Shown: positions 6,208-13,769 of the stretch, one piece after another | Numbering within the stretch: position 1 is the first letter of the stretch | Layout: each line of letters opens with the position of its first letter | DNA from: UMGS1613 sp963616135 | GTDB lineage: Bacteria > Bacillota_I > Bacilli_A > RF39 > UBA660 | NCBI GenBank assembly: GCA_963616135.1 | Contig: CAVEJT010000030.1 | Coordinates: forward strand, 1 to 13,785 | DNA length: 13,785 nucleotides | Direction: 5' to 3' | Made by a program: the position numbers and the translations under genes | The notes under the pieces: model-generated | Seen by the model: the letters and a program-made list of their open reading frames with translations, nothing else | What the model was told of the DNA's origin: nothing | The model's database searches: none

Positions 6208-7229
6208 TATTCCACCTTCTTAATATTAAGAGCAATAGCACCTACTATCATTCCAAAATAATATGTTATAAACCTCCATACAAGCATCATAGCTGAAAGT
6301 TTACTACCTGTAATAAAATTACCATAGAATTGAACAAATCCATATTCAAGTCCTCCAGTTGCTCCTGGTATTGGTACAAATGAACCTATAATCATAATAT
6401 ATGCACTTGTAACAATTGCAACTCCTCCACTAAATATATCAAACTCACCCATTGAGAATGCTATAAAAAGAGGAATTAAATATAAAGAACAAAGAGCTAT
6501 AAAATTATATAAAATATTTAAAATAAAATCTTTTTTATTTTTTAATAATACTTTTGCACTTTCATGAAATTTATTAATATTAGAATCCCATTTACTTAAC
6601 TTTTCTTCTCTATTTTTTACTATGTGTAATTTAGTTAAAACACTTATAGCAAACTTTATTAATTTTTTATTTAATTTTTTTGAGAAAGCTAATACAAACA
6701 TTAATACTATTACTAAAGTATTTATTATAAATCCCAAAGCTATAAATTTTTGAAGTAAATACATTTTGCTAAATATATGAAATGCTTTATTACAAAAAAG
6801 TGCGATAAGTCCGAGTAATACTAAGGCTATTTGATATACAATAAAGTTTTCTAATACTACACTTGTAGAACTAGCATAATCTAATCCACATTGTTTTAAA
6901 TAATATATTTGATAAGGTTGTCCACCTGTTGCAAAAGGTGTTACTGCATTAAAAAACTGTGTTCTAAGTACTAATTGTAATGACTGCATATATTTAAAAT
7001 TTTTATTTATTTTTTTACTAAAACAGTACATAGGATAACTTCTAAAAATCCAAAAAAGGATTAAAAGAATGAATGCTACAAGTAAATACCAAATATTCAT
7101 AGTAAGTATTTGATTTATAGTTTCTACAAAATTATCTTTTAATGAAAAATATAAAACAAGTGCTGTTATTAAAACTAAAATAATTATATTTAAATATTTT
7201 TTTAATTTTTTCTTCATATTATTTATCAT
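6207..7229 (-). CDS. LPG-synthase-type transmembrane (flippase-like) protein
   Basis: A 340-residue polytopic membrane protein with about eight hydrophobic segments. It matches the lysylphosphatidylglycerol synthase transmembrane (UPF0104) family, with TPFATGGQPYQ at residues 97-107 and PIPGATGGLE at 286-295. It lacks the C-terminal aminoacyl-transferase domain of full MprF, so it resembles the lipid-flipping half alone. Its position between pgk and a GT4 glycosyltransferase, coupled to the latter by TAATG, suggests that it moves or supports a glycolipid made by that enzyme; this is inference. It overlaps pgk by 11 bases. A second ATG at 7217, one base after the pgk stop, is an equally possible start, since neither has a clear ribosome binding site. 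Confidence 0.9.
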   Translation of the reverse strand: MINNMKKKLKKYLNIIILVLITALVLYFSLKDNFVETINQILTMNIWYLLVAFILLILFWIFRSYPMYCFSKKINKNFKYMQSLQLVLRTQFFNAVTPFATGGQPYQIYYLKQCGLDYASSTSVVLENFIVYQIALVLLGLIALFCNKAFHIFSKMYLLQKFIALGFIINTLVIVLMFVLAFSKKLNKKLIKFAISVLTKLHIVKNREEKLSKWDSNINKFHESAKVLLKNKKDFILNILYNFIALCSLYLIPLFIAFSMGEFDIFSGGVAIVTSAYIMIIGSFVPIPGATGGLEYGFVQFYGNFITGSKLSAMMLVWRFITYYFGMIVGAIALNIKKVE

Positions 7230-8394
7230 CTATAATACTTATTCCAGGTAACTCCTTACCCTCTAAAAGTTCTAAAGATGCTCCTCCTCCCGTAGAAATG
7301 TGAGTAAATTTATCTTTATATCCAAAATTAATAGCTGCAGCAGCAGTATCTCCTCCACCTATTATTACTGTAGCATTTAAATTACTTAAATACTCTAATA
7401 TTTCTTTAGTACCTTTTGAATATCTTTCTATCTCTGAATATCCAAGAGGTCCATTCCATACTATAGTCTTTGACCTAGATAATATATTTTTAAAATTATT
7501 AATTGTTTTATCTCCTATATCTAAAGCTATATCATCATCACTATATTCTCCATTATTTTTTAATGTACTATCCTTATCAAATTCCTTAGATACAATGGAA
7601 TCACTAGGTAAAATAATTTTATTTTGATATTTATCTAACATATTTTTACAAAAAGGAATAGAATCACTATCAAGTAATGAAGCACCTATATTGTATCCTT
7701 TACTTTTCAAAAATGTATAGGCCATTCCTCCACCTATAAGAATATTATCTGAACTTTTTACTAGATTTTCTATAACACCTATTTTATCACTTACTTTAGC
7801 TCCCCCGAGTATAACTGTATAAGGCCTATTTGGATTATCTAGTACTTTAAAACTGTTTAATTCTTTTTCTATTAAAAAACCTATACCACTAGGTAAATGG
7901 CTTGCTATACCTACATTAGAAGCATGTGCCCTATGAGCAGTTCCAAATGCATCATTTATAAATATATCACCTAAAGAAGCCCAATATGCACCCAATGCCT
8001 TATCATTGCCAGATTCTAATTTACCATTTAAGTCTTCAAACCTAGTGTTTTCCATAAGTAACACATCACCAATATTTAAATTATTTACCATATTTTCTAA
8101 TTCTTCACCATGCGTACTTTTAGAAAACAAAACATCTCTATTTAATAATTCACTTAATCTATTAGCTACTATTTCTAAAGAATTCTTTAATTTATCACTT
8201 TCTTCTTTTACTCTACCTAAGTGACTCATAAGAATTACTTTAGCTCCCTTTTTTATAGCATAACTAATAGTCTCTAAACTCATAACTATTCTATTATCAT
8301 CTTGTATAACGTTATTCTTTATTGGTACATTAAAATCAACTCTAATTATTACTTTTTTATTATATAAATCAAAGTCTTTAATACTTTTTTTCAT
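7219..8394 (-). CDS. pgk: Phosphoglycerate kinase
   Basis: A 391-residue cytosolic glycolytic enzyme converting 1,3-bisphosphoglycerate and ADP to 3-phosphoglycerate and ATP. Full-length for the bacterial family. Motifs in order: RVDFNVP (18-24), SHLGR (57-61), ENTRF (115-119), NDAFGTAHRAHAS (147-159), GGAKVSDKI (197-205), GGGMAYTFLK (221-230), WNGPLG (313-318), GGGDTAAA (346-353) and STGGGASLE (367-375). It starts with an AGGTGAT ribosome binding site. It is separated here from gap and tpi and instead heads a unit with the flippase-like and glycosyltransferase genes, which it overlaps. The promoter is an extended -10 close to the start. Confidence 0.98.
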   Translation of the reverse strand: MKKSIKDFDLYNKKVIIRVDFNVPIKNNVIQDDNRIVMSLETISYAIKKGAKVILMSHLGRVKEESDKLKNSLEIVANRLSELLNRDVLFSKSTHGEELENMVNNLNIGDVLLMENTRFEDLNGKLESGNDKALGAYWASLGDIFINDAFGTAHRAHASNVGIASHLPSGIGFLIEKELNSFKVLDNPNRPYTVILGGAKVSDKIGVIENLVKSSDNILIGGGMAYTFLKSKGYNIGASLLDSDSIPFCKNMLDKYQNKIILPSDSIVSKEFDKDSTLKNNGEYSDDDIALDIGDKTINNFKNILSRSKTIVWNGPLGYSEIERYSKGTKEILEYLSNLNATVIIGGGDTAAAAINFGYKDKFTHISTGGGASLELLEGKELPGISIIDDK

Positions 8395-8409
8395 ATCATC
8401 ACCTATTTA

Positions 8410-8418
8410 ATTTTAACA
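8410..8418 (-). promoter_or_regulatory. Extended -10 promoter of pgk
   Basis: TGTTAAAAT on the minus strand (-10 TAAAAT at 8410-8415 with TGn). No good -35. It continues TTAAATAGGTGATGAT into the pgk ATG, the same layout as upstream of fmt, giving a leader of about 10 nt. Confidence 0.5.
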
Positions 8419-8447
8419 TATTTATAAATTTAAATCTATACTTTAAC

Positions 8448-8468
8448 AAAAACAAGGTATATAACCTC
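8448..8468 (-). terminator. Weak terminator after the prepilin-like gene
   Basis: On the minus strand GAGGT and ACCTT can pair (one G-U) around a 5-base loop, followed shortly by GTTTTTG. The stem is short and the T-run interrupted, so read-through into pgk is possible. Confidence 0.4.
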
Positions 8469-8476
8469 ATTTTATT

Positions 8477-9610
8477 TTAATTCAATTTAGATTTTGAAAC
8501 TTCTATTACTGGGCGAACGCCAAAGTAGTCCGAAAAGTCAACGGACTGATATTCCACGTTACCAGTAAAGACCACAAACCACATATCGCCAAAACCATAA
8601 GCAGTAGAAGATGCTGTCCAATATCCAGCTGTTCTTGCATCAGAATTATTTAAACAACCATTGTCTGTACAATCTGTACTTGTTCTATCATATAACCATC
8701 CATATTTACATCCACTTGTGTTTCCACTTGTACATGTGGAACTTGCTGTTGGTGTTTTACTATCAAAATAATACACATCTGTTGCAGTTGTCTCATTCCA
8801 CGTTGTATTTCCTGTTATTTGAGCTACCTCATTTGCTGTGATAAGTCTTGCTTTATAATCACTATAATCTATTGTATAATATACATCACCATACACGTTA
8901 CCAACAACATATTGTCCTCTTTGATCCACCGTATAATTTGATGGTGTTTCTGTTCCTTTCCAAGATGCTGTATCTGTTTTTAATTGTGTAAATACTTCTC
9001 CTGGTATAACTCCCAAAGCAACAGTTCCATCACTCTTTTCTTCATACGAGTAAGTGCCCCATGTAACAACTGCTGTTGTGTTATGGTCTAATAATAGATT
9101 TAATGTATCTCCTCCATCATCATTAAATGCATAAAATTTCATACACCCACTTTTTACTCCTGTATTACTTTGTGTTTCTGTATAATTTGAACATTTAGCT
9201 CCTGTATCTACATCAAAATATACAACCTCTCCATTTGCATATCTATCAATACAATCCTCTGTATCTACTATGTCATAAAGAAACTTATTTTGATAAGTCA
9301 CTTGAATACTTTTAGTATCAACTATATTATCTTCATCACCTAATTTTAAATTTTCAGTTAAATCAGTATTATCTACAAGTTCTTTTAATGTAATACAATA
9401 CTTTCTATCATTTATACTAATATATTTATTTTTTCTTTCTTTTATATAGTTTTCTGTAGCAAGATATATTAAGTTTTTAGTTATATCATCTTTAGTATCA
9501 TTAGATGATTTAATTAAATTTATTAACCTTGGAAAAACTAGCAACATTAATAAAGACAAAATTATTAATACACCCATTAATTCCATAAGAGTAAATCCTT
9601 TTTTATTCAT
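8477..9610 (-). CDS. Prepilin-like protein with C-type-lectin-like variable C-terminus
   Basis: A 377-residue protein with a type IV prepilin leader: MNKKG cleaved before Phe6 (G/FTLMELM, Glu at mature position 5), then a hydrophobic helix to about residue 29, so it is presumably processed by a prepilin peptidase and exposed outside. A pseudopilin-like part follows (to about 155), then a large extracellular domain with eight cysteines in the protein (72, 120, 140, 156, 293, 301, 314, 319). The end carries KARLITANEVAQITG (254-267), WLYDRT (305-310), GYWTASS (329-335) and FGVRPVI (363-369), the frame of formylglycine-enzyme/C-type-lectin-like domains that DGRs diversify. Base composition of the C-terminal part differs sharply from neighbours. 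The ribosome binding site AGGAGG is strong, and the gene follows the DHH gene by 10 bases. No pilus assembly genes are present here. Confidence 0.88.
   Translation of the reverse strand: MNKKGFTLMELMGVLIILSLLMLLVFPRLINLIKSSNDTKDDITKNLIYLATENYIKERKNKYISINDRKYCITLKELVDNTDLTENLKLGDEDNIVDTKSIQVTYQNKFLYDIVDTEDCIDRYANGEVVYFDVDTGAKCSNYTETQSNTGVKSGCMKFYAFNDDGGDTLNLLLDHNTTAVVTWGTYSYEEKSDGTVALGVIPGEVFTQLKTDTASWKGTETPSNYTVDQRGQYVVGNVYGDVYYTIDYSDYKARLITANEVAQITGNTTWNETTATDVYYFDSKTPTASSTCTSGNTSGCKYGWLYDRTSTDCTDNGCLNNSDARTAGYWTASSTAYGFGDMWFVVFTGNVEYQSVDFSDYFGVRPVIEVSKSKLN
8507..8626 (-). other. Candidate DGR variable region in the prepilin-like gene
   Basis: Covers codons for residues 329-368. G+C is 51 of 110 in 8511-8620, far above the surroundings. 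Across residues 336-363 the coding strand has only 14 A in 84 bases, and 21 of 28 codons end in T or C, as expected when AAY-type template codons are changed at adenines. The 3' edge has GGCGTTCGCC, a 10-base inverted repeat. No template repeat or reverse transcriptase is visible in this window. Confidence 0.5.
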
Positions 9611-9620
9611 ATTTTACCTC

Positions 9621-10577
9621 CTATAAATTATTTTTATAATTTAAACATACCTCATCCAAATCCTTAATTACTGAGTCCGCTATATCAAAATCACTTATTC
9701 TCACACCAGATGCATATATATGTCCACCACCGTTATATTTTTCAGCAACATTATTTATTATTGGGCCTCTAGATCTTATTGAACCTCTTATATTATTATT
9801 CATTTTATCTACACAAAATATAGCCCATGCATACATATCATCTATATAAGTTAAATTATTTACTATATTTGTAGCTGTCGCACAATCAACACCATATTCA
9901 TCCAATATATCTTGTTCTAATTTAATATATCCAAATCCATTTTCAGTAAGAGTAATATTATTAATTATATAACTTTGAAATTTTAAATCGTGGAGAGATC
10001 TTAAATACATATTTTCATATAACTTAGTAAATTCAATATTTGTTTCTTTTATCATATAAGACACTAAATCAAATGTTTTAGCAGTTGTATAATAATACAA
10101 AAATCTATTAGTATCTCCTACTATACCAATATATAATTTTTCAGCACATTCCTTACTTAATTTTAATTTTGTATTTTTTATAAGTTCTATTACAAGTTGA
10201 GAAGCACTACTAGCAGTATCATCTACAAGTTCTATATCAGCAAACTTTTCTAAAAAAGGATGATGATCTATCTTTATAACATATTTAAATTTTGATACAT
10301 CTACACCATCTATTCTCTTTAATATAGGTGTATCTAACACTATCAATAAAGAATCTTGATACATATCATCTGTAAATTTATCAAGAGAGCCTATATATCT
10401 ATGTCTAGCAGCAGGAGTTCCTATCGCATATACCTCTTTAGTTGGAAATGTATTTAATATAGCATCTTTTAATCCTAAAGTACTGCCTAAAGCATCAGGA
10501 TCAGCTCCAATATGTCTTGCAATTATTATTTTTTTATATTTTTTTATTTGTTTATATATTTGTTTAAATTTATTCAT
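9621..10577 (-). CDS. DHH/DHHA1 phosphoesterase, NrnA-like
   Basis: A 318-residue cytosolic phosphoesterase of the DHH subfamily containing nanoRNase NrnA and pAp phosphatases, which degrade short RNA (or dinucleotide) fragments and 3'-phosphoadenosine 5'-phosphate. Metal-site motifs: HIGADPDALGS (22-32), Asp82 in VLDTP, DHHP (104-107) and Asp155 in GIVGDTNR. The DHHA1 substrate-binding end has RGSIRSRG and GGGHIYASG (283-291). Length matches NrnA. The start has AGGTGT upstream and a TATAAT at 10600-10605. It is 10 bases before the prepilin-like gene and likely co-transcribed with it. Whether it acts on nanoRNA, pAp or cyclic-dinucleotide products cannot be told from sequence. Confidence 0.92.
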   Translation of the reverse strand: MNKFKQIYKQIKKYKKIIIARHIGADPDALGSTLGLKDAILNTFPTKEVYAIGTPAARHRYIGSLDKFTDDMYQDSLLIVLDTPILKRIDGVDVSKFKYVIKIDHHPFLEKFADIELVDDTASSASQLVIELIKNTKLKLSKECAEKLYIGIVGDTNRFLYYYTTAKTFDLVSYMIKETNIEFTKLYENMYLRSLHDLKFQSYIINNITLTENGFGYIKLEQDILDEYGVDCATATNIVNNLTYIDDMYAWAIFCVDKMNNNIRGSIRSRGPIINNVAEKYNGGGHIYASGVRISDFDIADSVIKDLDEVCLNYKNNL

Positions 10578-10599
10578 ATAACACCTACTTTTCTATTTA

Positions 10600-10605
10600 A
10601 TTATA
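10600..10605 (-). promoter_or_regulatory. -10 box of the DHH/prepilin-like unit
   Basis: A perfect TATAAT followed by TAAATAG, the same string seen after the fmt -10. The -35 region is only a T-run. The leader would be about 15-20 nt. Confidence 0.45.
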
Positions 10606-10620
10606 CACTATTTTTAAAAA

Positions 10621-10645
10621 AGAAAAAAGCATTTTTAAATGCTTT
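10621..10645 (-). terminator. Rho-independent terminator of the fmt-murE unit
   Basis: An 8-bp stem AAAGCATT/AATGCTTT with a 4-base loop (10626-10645), then six T on the minus strand. About 50 bases separate it from the murE stop. That interval contains the perfect 12-base palindrome TAATCTAGATTA and a small GC-rich stretch with no assigned role. Confidence 0.85.
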
Positions 10646-10693
10646 ATACAATTTATAATCTAGATTACAGAGCAACCAGCACTTAATCTATAT

Positions 10694-12064
10694 TTATGCT
10701 TTACTTTTCAATGTTTTTATTATAAACTTTGAAAACTTTTTATCATTAAACGGAATTCTTTTGTCTTTAACAATTATAGCTTCTTCATGTCCTTTACCAA
10801 GTATGAGTAATATATCTTTTTCCTTTAATAATGATATTCCTTTTTTTATAGCTAACCCCCTATCAGGTATTACCTCAAAATTAGAACTATTATTATCAAT
10901 CAGCATATCAGTTAATATACTACTAAATTCTTCATCATGTAAATCATCACTAGTAATTATCACATATTTGCTATTATTACAAGCATCACCCATCATTATT
11001 GGCCTTTTTGTCCTATCTCTTGAACCAGTACAACCAAATACCGTATAAACATTTCCTTGTTTTATTTCATTTACTGTATTATAAACATTTTCCATTGCAT
11101 CTGGTGTATGTGCATAATCTATTATAATTAAATTATTATTATATTCCACTATATCCATTCTACCTGGTGGTGTATTTAATTTGTTTGTAATATTTATAAT
11201 TTTATTAATATCTATATTCATTTCGTTTAAAAGAGATATTGTAGCAACTAAATTATATATATTATATTTACCTATTAATTTTGAATTAAAATTATAATCT
11301 ACACCATTTATTTTTAATTTAAAATTTGTTTTATATCCTAAAGAATAATTTTCTATTTTATAATCATTACAATCGAATCCATAATATTTAACATTCTTTA
11401 TATTAAAATAATCTTTATTAGGATCATCACTATTAATTATACTAACACCATTATCTTTTAAATTATAAAATAATTTTTGTTTAGCCTTAGCATAATTTTC
11501 CATAGTCTTATGATAATCCAAGTGATCTTGCGTTAAATTAGTAAATATAGCATAATCAAATTTTATGCCCTCAAACCTTTTCATATCAAGTCCTTGACTA
11601 CTTACTTCCATAACTATATTTTTATACTCTTTATCATAAGCTGTAATAATCATATCATACAAATCACATATATCTGGACTTGTATTTGGCAAATTACATA
11701 CTTTATCATCTAAATAGAAACCGATAGTACCTATATAAGCACATTTTGTACCTAATTTATTTAAAGCTTGATATATTAAATATCCCGTAGTAGTTTTACC
11801 ATTTGTACCAGTTATTCCAATTATATTCATTTCATCTAAATATTTATTATAATTATCATTCAAATATTTAGTTAAATAATCTCTTGTATTATCTACTTTA
11901 ATAGTTTCAACACTATATTTCTTATCACTTTCAACAATTACTTTTTCAGCGCCGTTTTCTATCGCACTTTCTATATATGCATCACCATTACTATTAATAC
12001 CTTTTAAGGCTACAAATATATCCCCTTGTTTTATTTTCCTAGAATCAGATTTTATATTTATCAT
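10694..12064 (-). CDS. murE: UDP-MurNAc-tripeptide ligase MurE
   Basis: A 456-residue cytosolic Mur ligase adding the third amino acid to UDP-MurNAc-L-Ala-D-Glu with ATP. N-terminal UDP-binding part SDSRKIKQGDIFVALKG (6-22); P-loop TGTNGKTTT (85-93); MEVSSQGLD (152-160); NLTQDHLDYH (176-185); the lysine expected to be carbamylated is Lys195 in YAKAKQKLF; TGSRDRTKRP (346-355); and GKGHEEAI (423-430). The substrate-selecting loop reads SDDLHDEE (372-379), not the DNPR of meso-diaminopimelate enzymes, so a different third residue (for example Lys or Orn) is likely. The N-terminus is about 20-30 residues shorter than typical. It follows the 225-residue gene by 6 bases, with AGTAGGT upstream. Confidence 0.95.
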   Translation of the reverse strand: MINIKSDSRKIKQGDIFVALKGINSNGDAYIESAIENGAEKVIVESDKKYSVETIKVDNTRDYLTKYLNDNYNKYLDEMNIIGITGTNGKTTTGYLIYQALNKLGTKCAYIGTIGFYLDDKVCNLPNTSPDICDLYDMIITAYDKEYKNIVMEVSSQGLDMKRFEGIKFDYAIFTNLTQDHLDYHKTMENYAKAKQKLFYNLKDNGVSIINSDDPNKDYFNIKNVKYYGFDCNDYKIENYSLGYKTNFKLKINGVDYNFNSKLIGKYNIYNLVATISLLNEMNIDINKIINITNKLNTPPGRMDIVEYNNNLIIIDYAHTPDAMENVYNTVNEIKQGNVYTVFGCTGSRDRTKRPIMMGDACNNSKYVIITSDDLHDEEFSSILTDMLIDNNSSNFEVIPDRGLAIKKGISLLKEKDILLILGKGHEEAIIVKDKRIPFNDKKFSKFIIKTLKSKA

Positions 12065-12070
12065 ATATAC

Positions 12071-12748
12071 CTACTCTCTATATAAATAGTTTTCTTTATT
12101 AAATTCTAATCCAGTTATCATATTAATATTACTATATTCTATATCTATTTTTATAATATCTGTCATTAAATTTGTTAAATCTAAACTTATATTTGTTATT
12201 GCTTTATCAATCTCTGTTATACTTATTTTAATACTATTTTCATATGATCCATCTAATCCATATAAATAATTATATATATAATTTGAATCTAATGTATAAA
12301 CTGTTTCTTTTTTTCCATCTTTATATGTTGTTTTCGATTCTTCTACTAATTTATCTAAAATAGAATAAAAATTTTTATTAAAAAGTTTATCCACACTATA
12401 TTGTATGTCACTTAAATAATACGAATCATTATCAATTAAATAATAATTATCTTCATAATAATACTTTAACGAATTATAATATATCAAAGCTTTATCTTTA
12501 TAATATGTACCCTCTACCGTATCTACTGAATCCTGTTTATAATAATTAATTTTAAAATTATAACTGTTCATATTTTCAAAATTATCAAATGTAGATTCTA
12601 TTTTGTTATCATAAACTTCTGTAGATGTTCCACCTAAATTTAAAACGATGAATACAAATATAAAAAACAAAGCATAAAATCCAAGTAACACCAAAGACTT
12701 TTTCTTTGGATTTTTTAAATTTTCTCTTATATTTTTAAAGAACTCCAT
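12071..12748 (-). CDS. Single-pass membrane protein of unknown function
   Basis: A 225-residue protein that I do not recognise. A basic N-terminus (residues 1-17, many Lys) is followed by one hydrophobic segment (about 18-38), so the tyrosine- and asparagine-rich remainder is expected outside the membrane. The outer part alternates short polar and aromatic strands (GTYYKDKALIYYN, YYYEDNYYLIDNDSYYL), reminiscent of beta-rich lipoprotein-like sensor domains, but it has no lipobox cysteine or known motif. It lies between fmt and murE with gaps of 8 and 6 bases, so it is part of the same transcript. The ribosome binding site AAGTGAT sits at the fmt stop. A link to cell-wall work is suggested only by the neighbourhood. 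Confidence 0.85.
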   Translation of the reverse strand: MEFFKNIRENLKNPKKKSLVLLGFYALFFIFVFIVLNLGGTSTEVYDNKIESTFDNFENMNSYNFKINYYKQDSVDTVEGTYYKDKALIYYNSLKYYYEDNYYLIDNDSYYLSDIQYSVDKLFNKNFYSILDKLVEESKTTYKDGKKETVYTLDSNYIYNYLYGLDGSYENSIKISITEIDKAITNISLDLTNLMTDIIKIDIEYSNINMITGLEFNKENYLYRE

Positions 12749-12756
12749 AACATCAC

Positions 12757-13716
12757 TTATCCCGCTATTCTACCAACCAAATCTTCTTTTATACCATTTA
12801 GAAAATCTTTAGCCGTCATTTTAGATTTTCCTTCTGGTTGCAATGAGGTAATTATTATAACTCCATTACTTGTTTTTATTCCAATTCCCTCTTTATATAT
12901 TTTAACAATTTCGCCATCTAATTTTCCTGGATAGTATTCACTACCTTCTATAGACGAAAATGCTTTAAATCTTCTACCCTCTAGCATAAAATAAGCACCA
13001 GGAAAACTATTTAATCCTCTTATCTTATTATATATTTCTCTAGTAGTTCTAGAAAAATCAATGTGCTCATCAACTGGCTTTATAATAGGTGCGAAAGTAA
13101 CTAAATTAGGATCTTGTGGTATTCTTTTATTTGTACCTTCAAATATACTAGGTAATGTTTCTATTAAAAGTTCACTTCCCAATTTACTTAATTTATCATG
13201 AAGAGTACTTGCTGTATCAGTTTCTGTTATTTCTATTGCACTTTGAGTAATAATATCTCCATCATCCATACCAGGTGCCATATACATTATTGTAATTCCA
13301 GTAGTTCTATAACCTTCCATAATTGCTCTATGTATAGGAGCTCCACCTCTTAGTTTTGGTAGTAATGATGCATGTACATTAATACATCCATATTTAGGAT
13401 AATCTAATAACTCTTTGGGTAATATTTGCCCATAAGCACATGTAACAATTAAATCTGGTTCTAAATCAATAACATCTTGATATTGTTCTTTTATATTATT
13501 TAATTGTATACACAATATATTATTCTCTTCAGCAATTATTTTTATAGGTGGCTTTGCCACTCTACCATTTCTACCAACCTGTTTATCTGGTTGAGTTACC
13601 ACAGCCTTTACTTTATAATTTTTTATAAGAGATTCTAATATAGGAACACTAAATTCTGGTGTACCCATAAAAATTATTCTAGGGTCTCTTTTAATTTCTA
13701 TATCTTCTAAATTCAT
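12757..13716 (-). CDS. fmt: Methionyl-tRNA formyltransferase
   Basis: A 319-residue enzyme that formylates initiator Met-tRNA with 10-formyltetrahydrofolate. The formyltransferase domain starts RIIFMGTPEFSVPIL (13-27). The catalytic Asn113 and His115 lie in NVHASLLPKLRGGAPI (113-128), which also holds the SLLPxxRG signature, and the catalytic Asp151 is in GMDDGDI. A C-terminal tRNA-binding domain (about 210-319) includes the IRGLNSFPGAY motif. Full length. The AGGTGAT ribosome binding site supports the ATG at 13716; that ATG is the first of the frame and lies about 16 bases after a TATAAT box. It heads the fmt - membrane protein - murE unit; the common partner gene def is not seen. Confidence 0.97.
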   Translation of the reverse strand: MNLEDIEIKRDPRIIFMGTPEFSVPILESLIKNYKVKAVVTQPDKQVGRNGRVAKPPIKIIAEENNILCIQLNNIKEQYQDVIDLEPDLIVTCAYGQILPKELLDYPKYGCINVHASLLPKLRGGAPIHRAIMEGYRTTGITIMYMAPGMDDGDIITQSAIEITETDTASTLHDKLSKLGSELLIETLPSIFEGTNKRIPQDPNLVTFAPIIKPVDEHIDFSRTTREIYNKIRGLNSFPGAYFMLEGRRFKAFSSIEGSEYYPGKLDGEIVKIYKEGIGIKTSNGVIIITSLQPEGKSKMTAKDFLNGIKEDLVGRIAG

Positions 13717-13731
13717 TTTATCACCTATTTA

Positions 13732-13737
13732 ATTATA
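13732..13737 (-). promoter_or_regulatory. -10 box of the fmt unit
   Basis: A perfect TATAAT on the minus strand, followed by TAAATAGGTGAT. TTTAAA lies 17 bases upstream as a poor -35 inside the preceding terminator hairpin. The transcript would begin about 10 nt before the ATG. Confidence 0.5.
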
Positions 13738-13741
13738 CAAT

Positions 13742-13767
13742 AAAAAAGATATTATTTAAATATCTTT
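13742..13767 (-). terminator. Rho-independent terminator of the gene entering from the right
   Basis: A 9-bp stem AAAGATATT/AATATCTTT with a 5-base loop and T6 on the minus strand, directly upstream of the fmt -10 and two bases after a TAA stop. Confidence 0.8.
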
Positions 13768-13769
13768 CT

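Noticed and set aside
8006..8224. Plus-strand open frame inside pgk
   Set aside because: It is antisense to a strongly conserved enzyme, without its own signals.
8611..8841. Plus-strand open frame rich in His, Tyr and Leu opposite the prepilin-like gene
   Set aside because: It is antisense to the lectin-like domain; no ribosome binding site and no sensible protein pattern.
10650..10693. Palindrome TAATCTAGATTA and the GC-rich stretch after murE as a riboswitch or small RNA
   Set aside because: No promoter or conserved fold could be recognised; it is short and ends before an ordinary terminator.
10761..11048. Plus-strand open frame of 95 codons inside murE
   Set aside because: It is antisense to conserved murE motifs, with low-complexity Ser/Ile/Leu composition.
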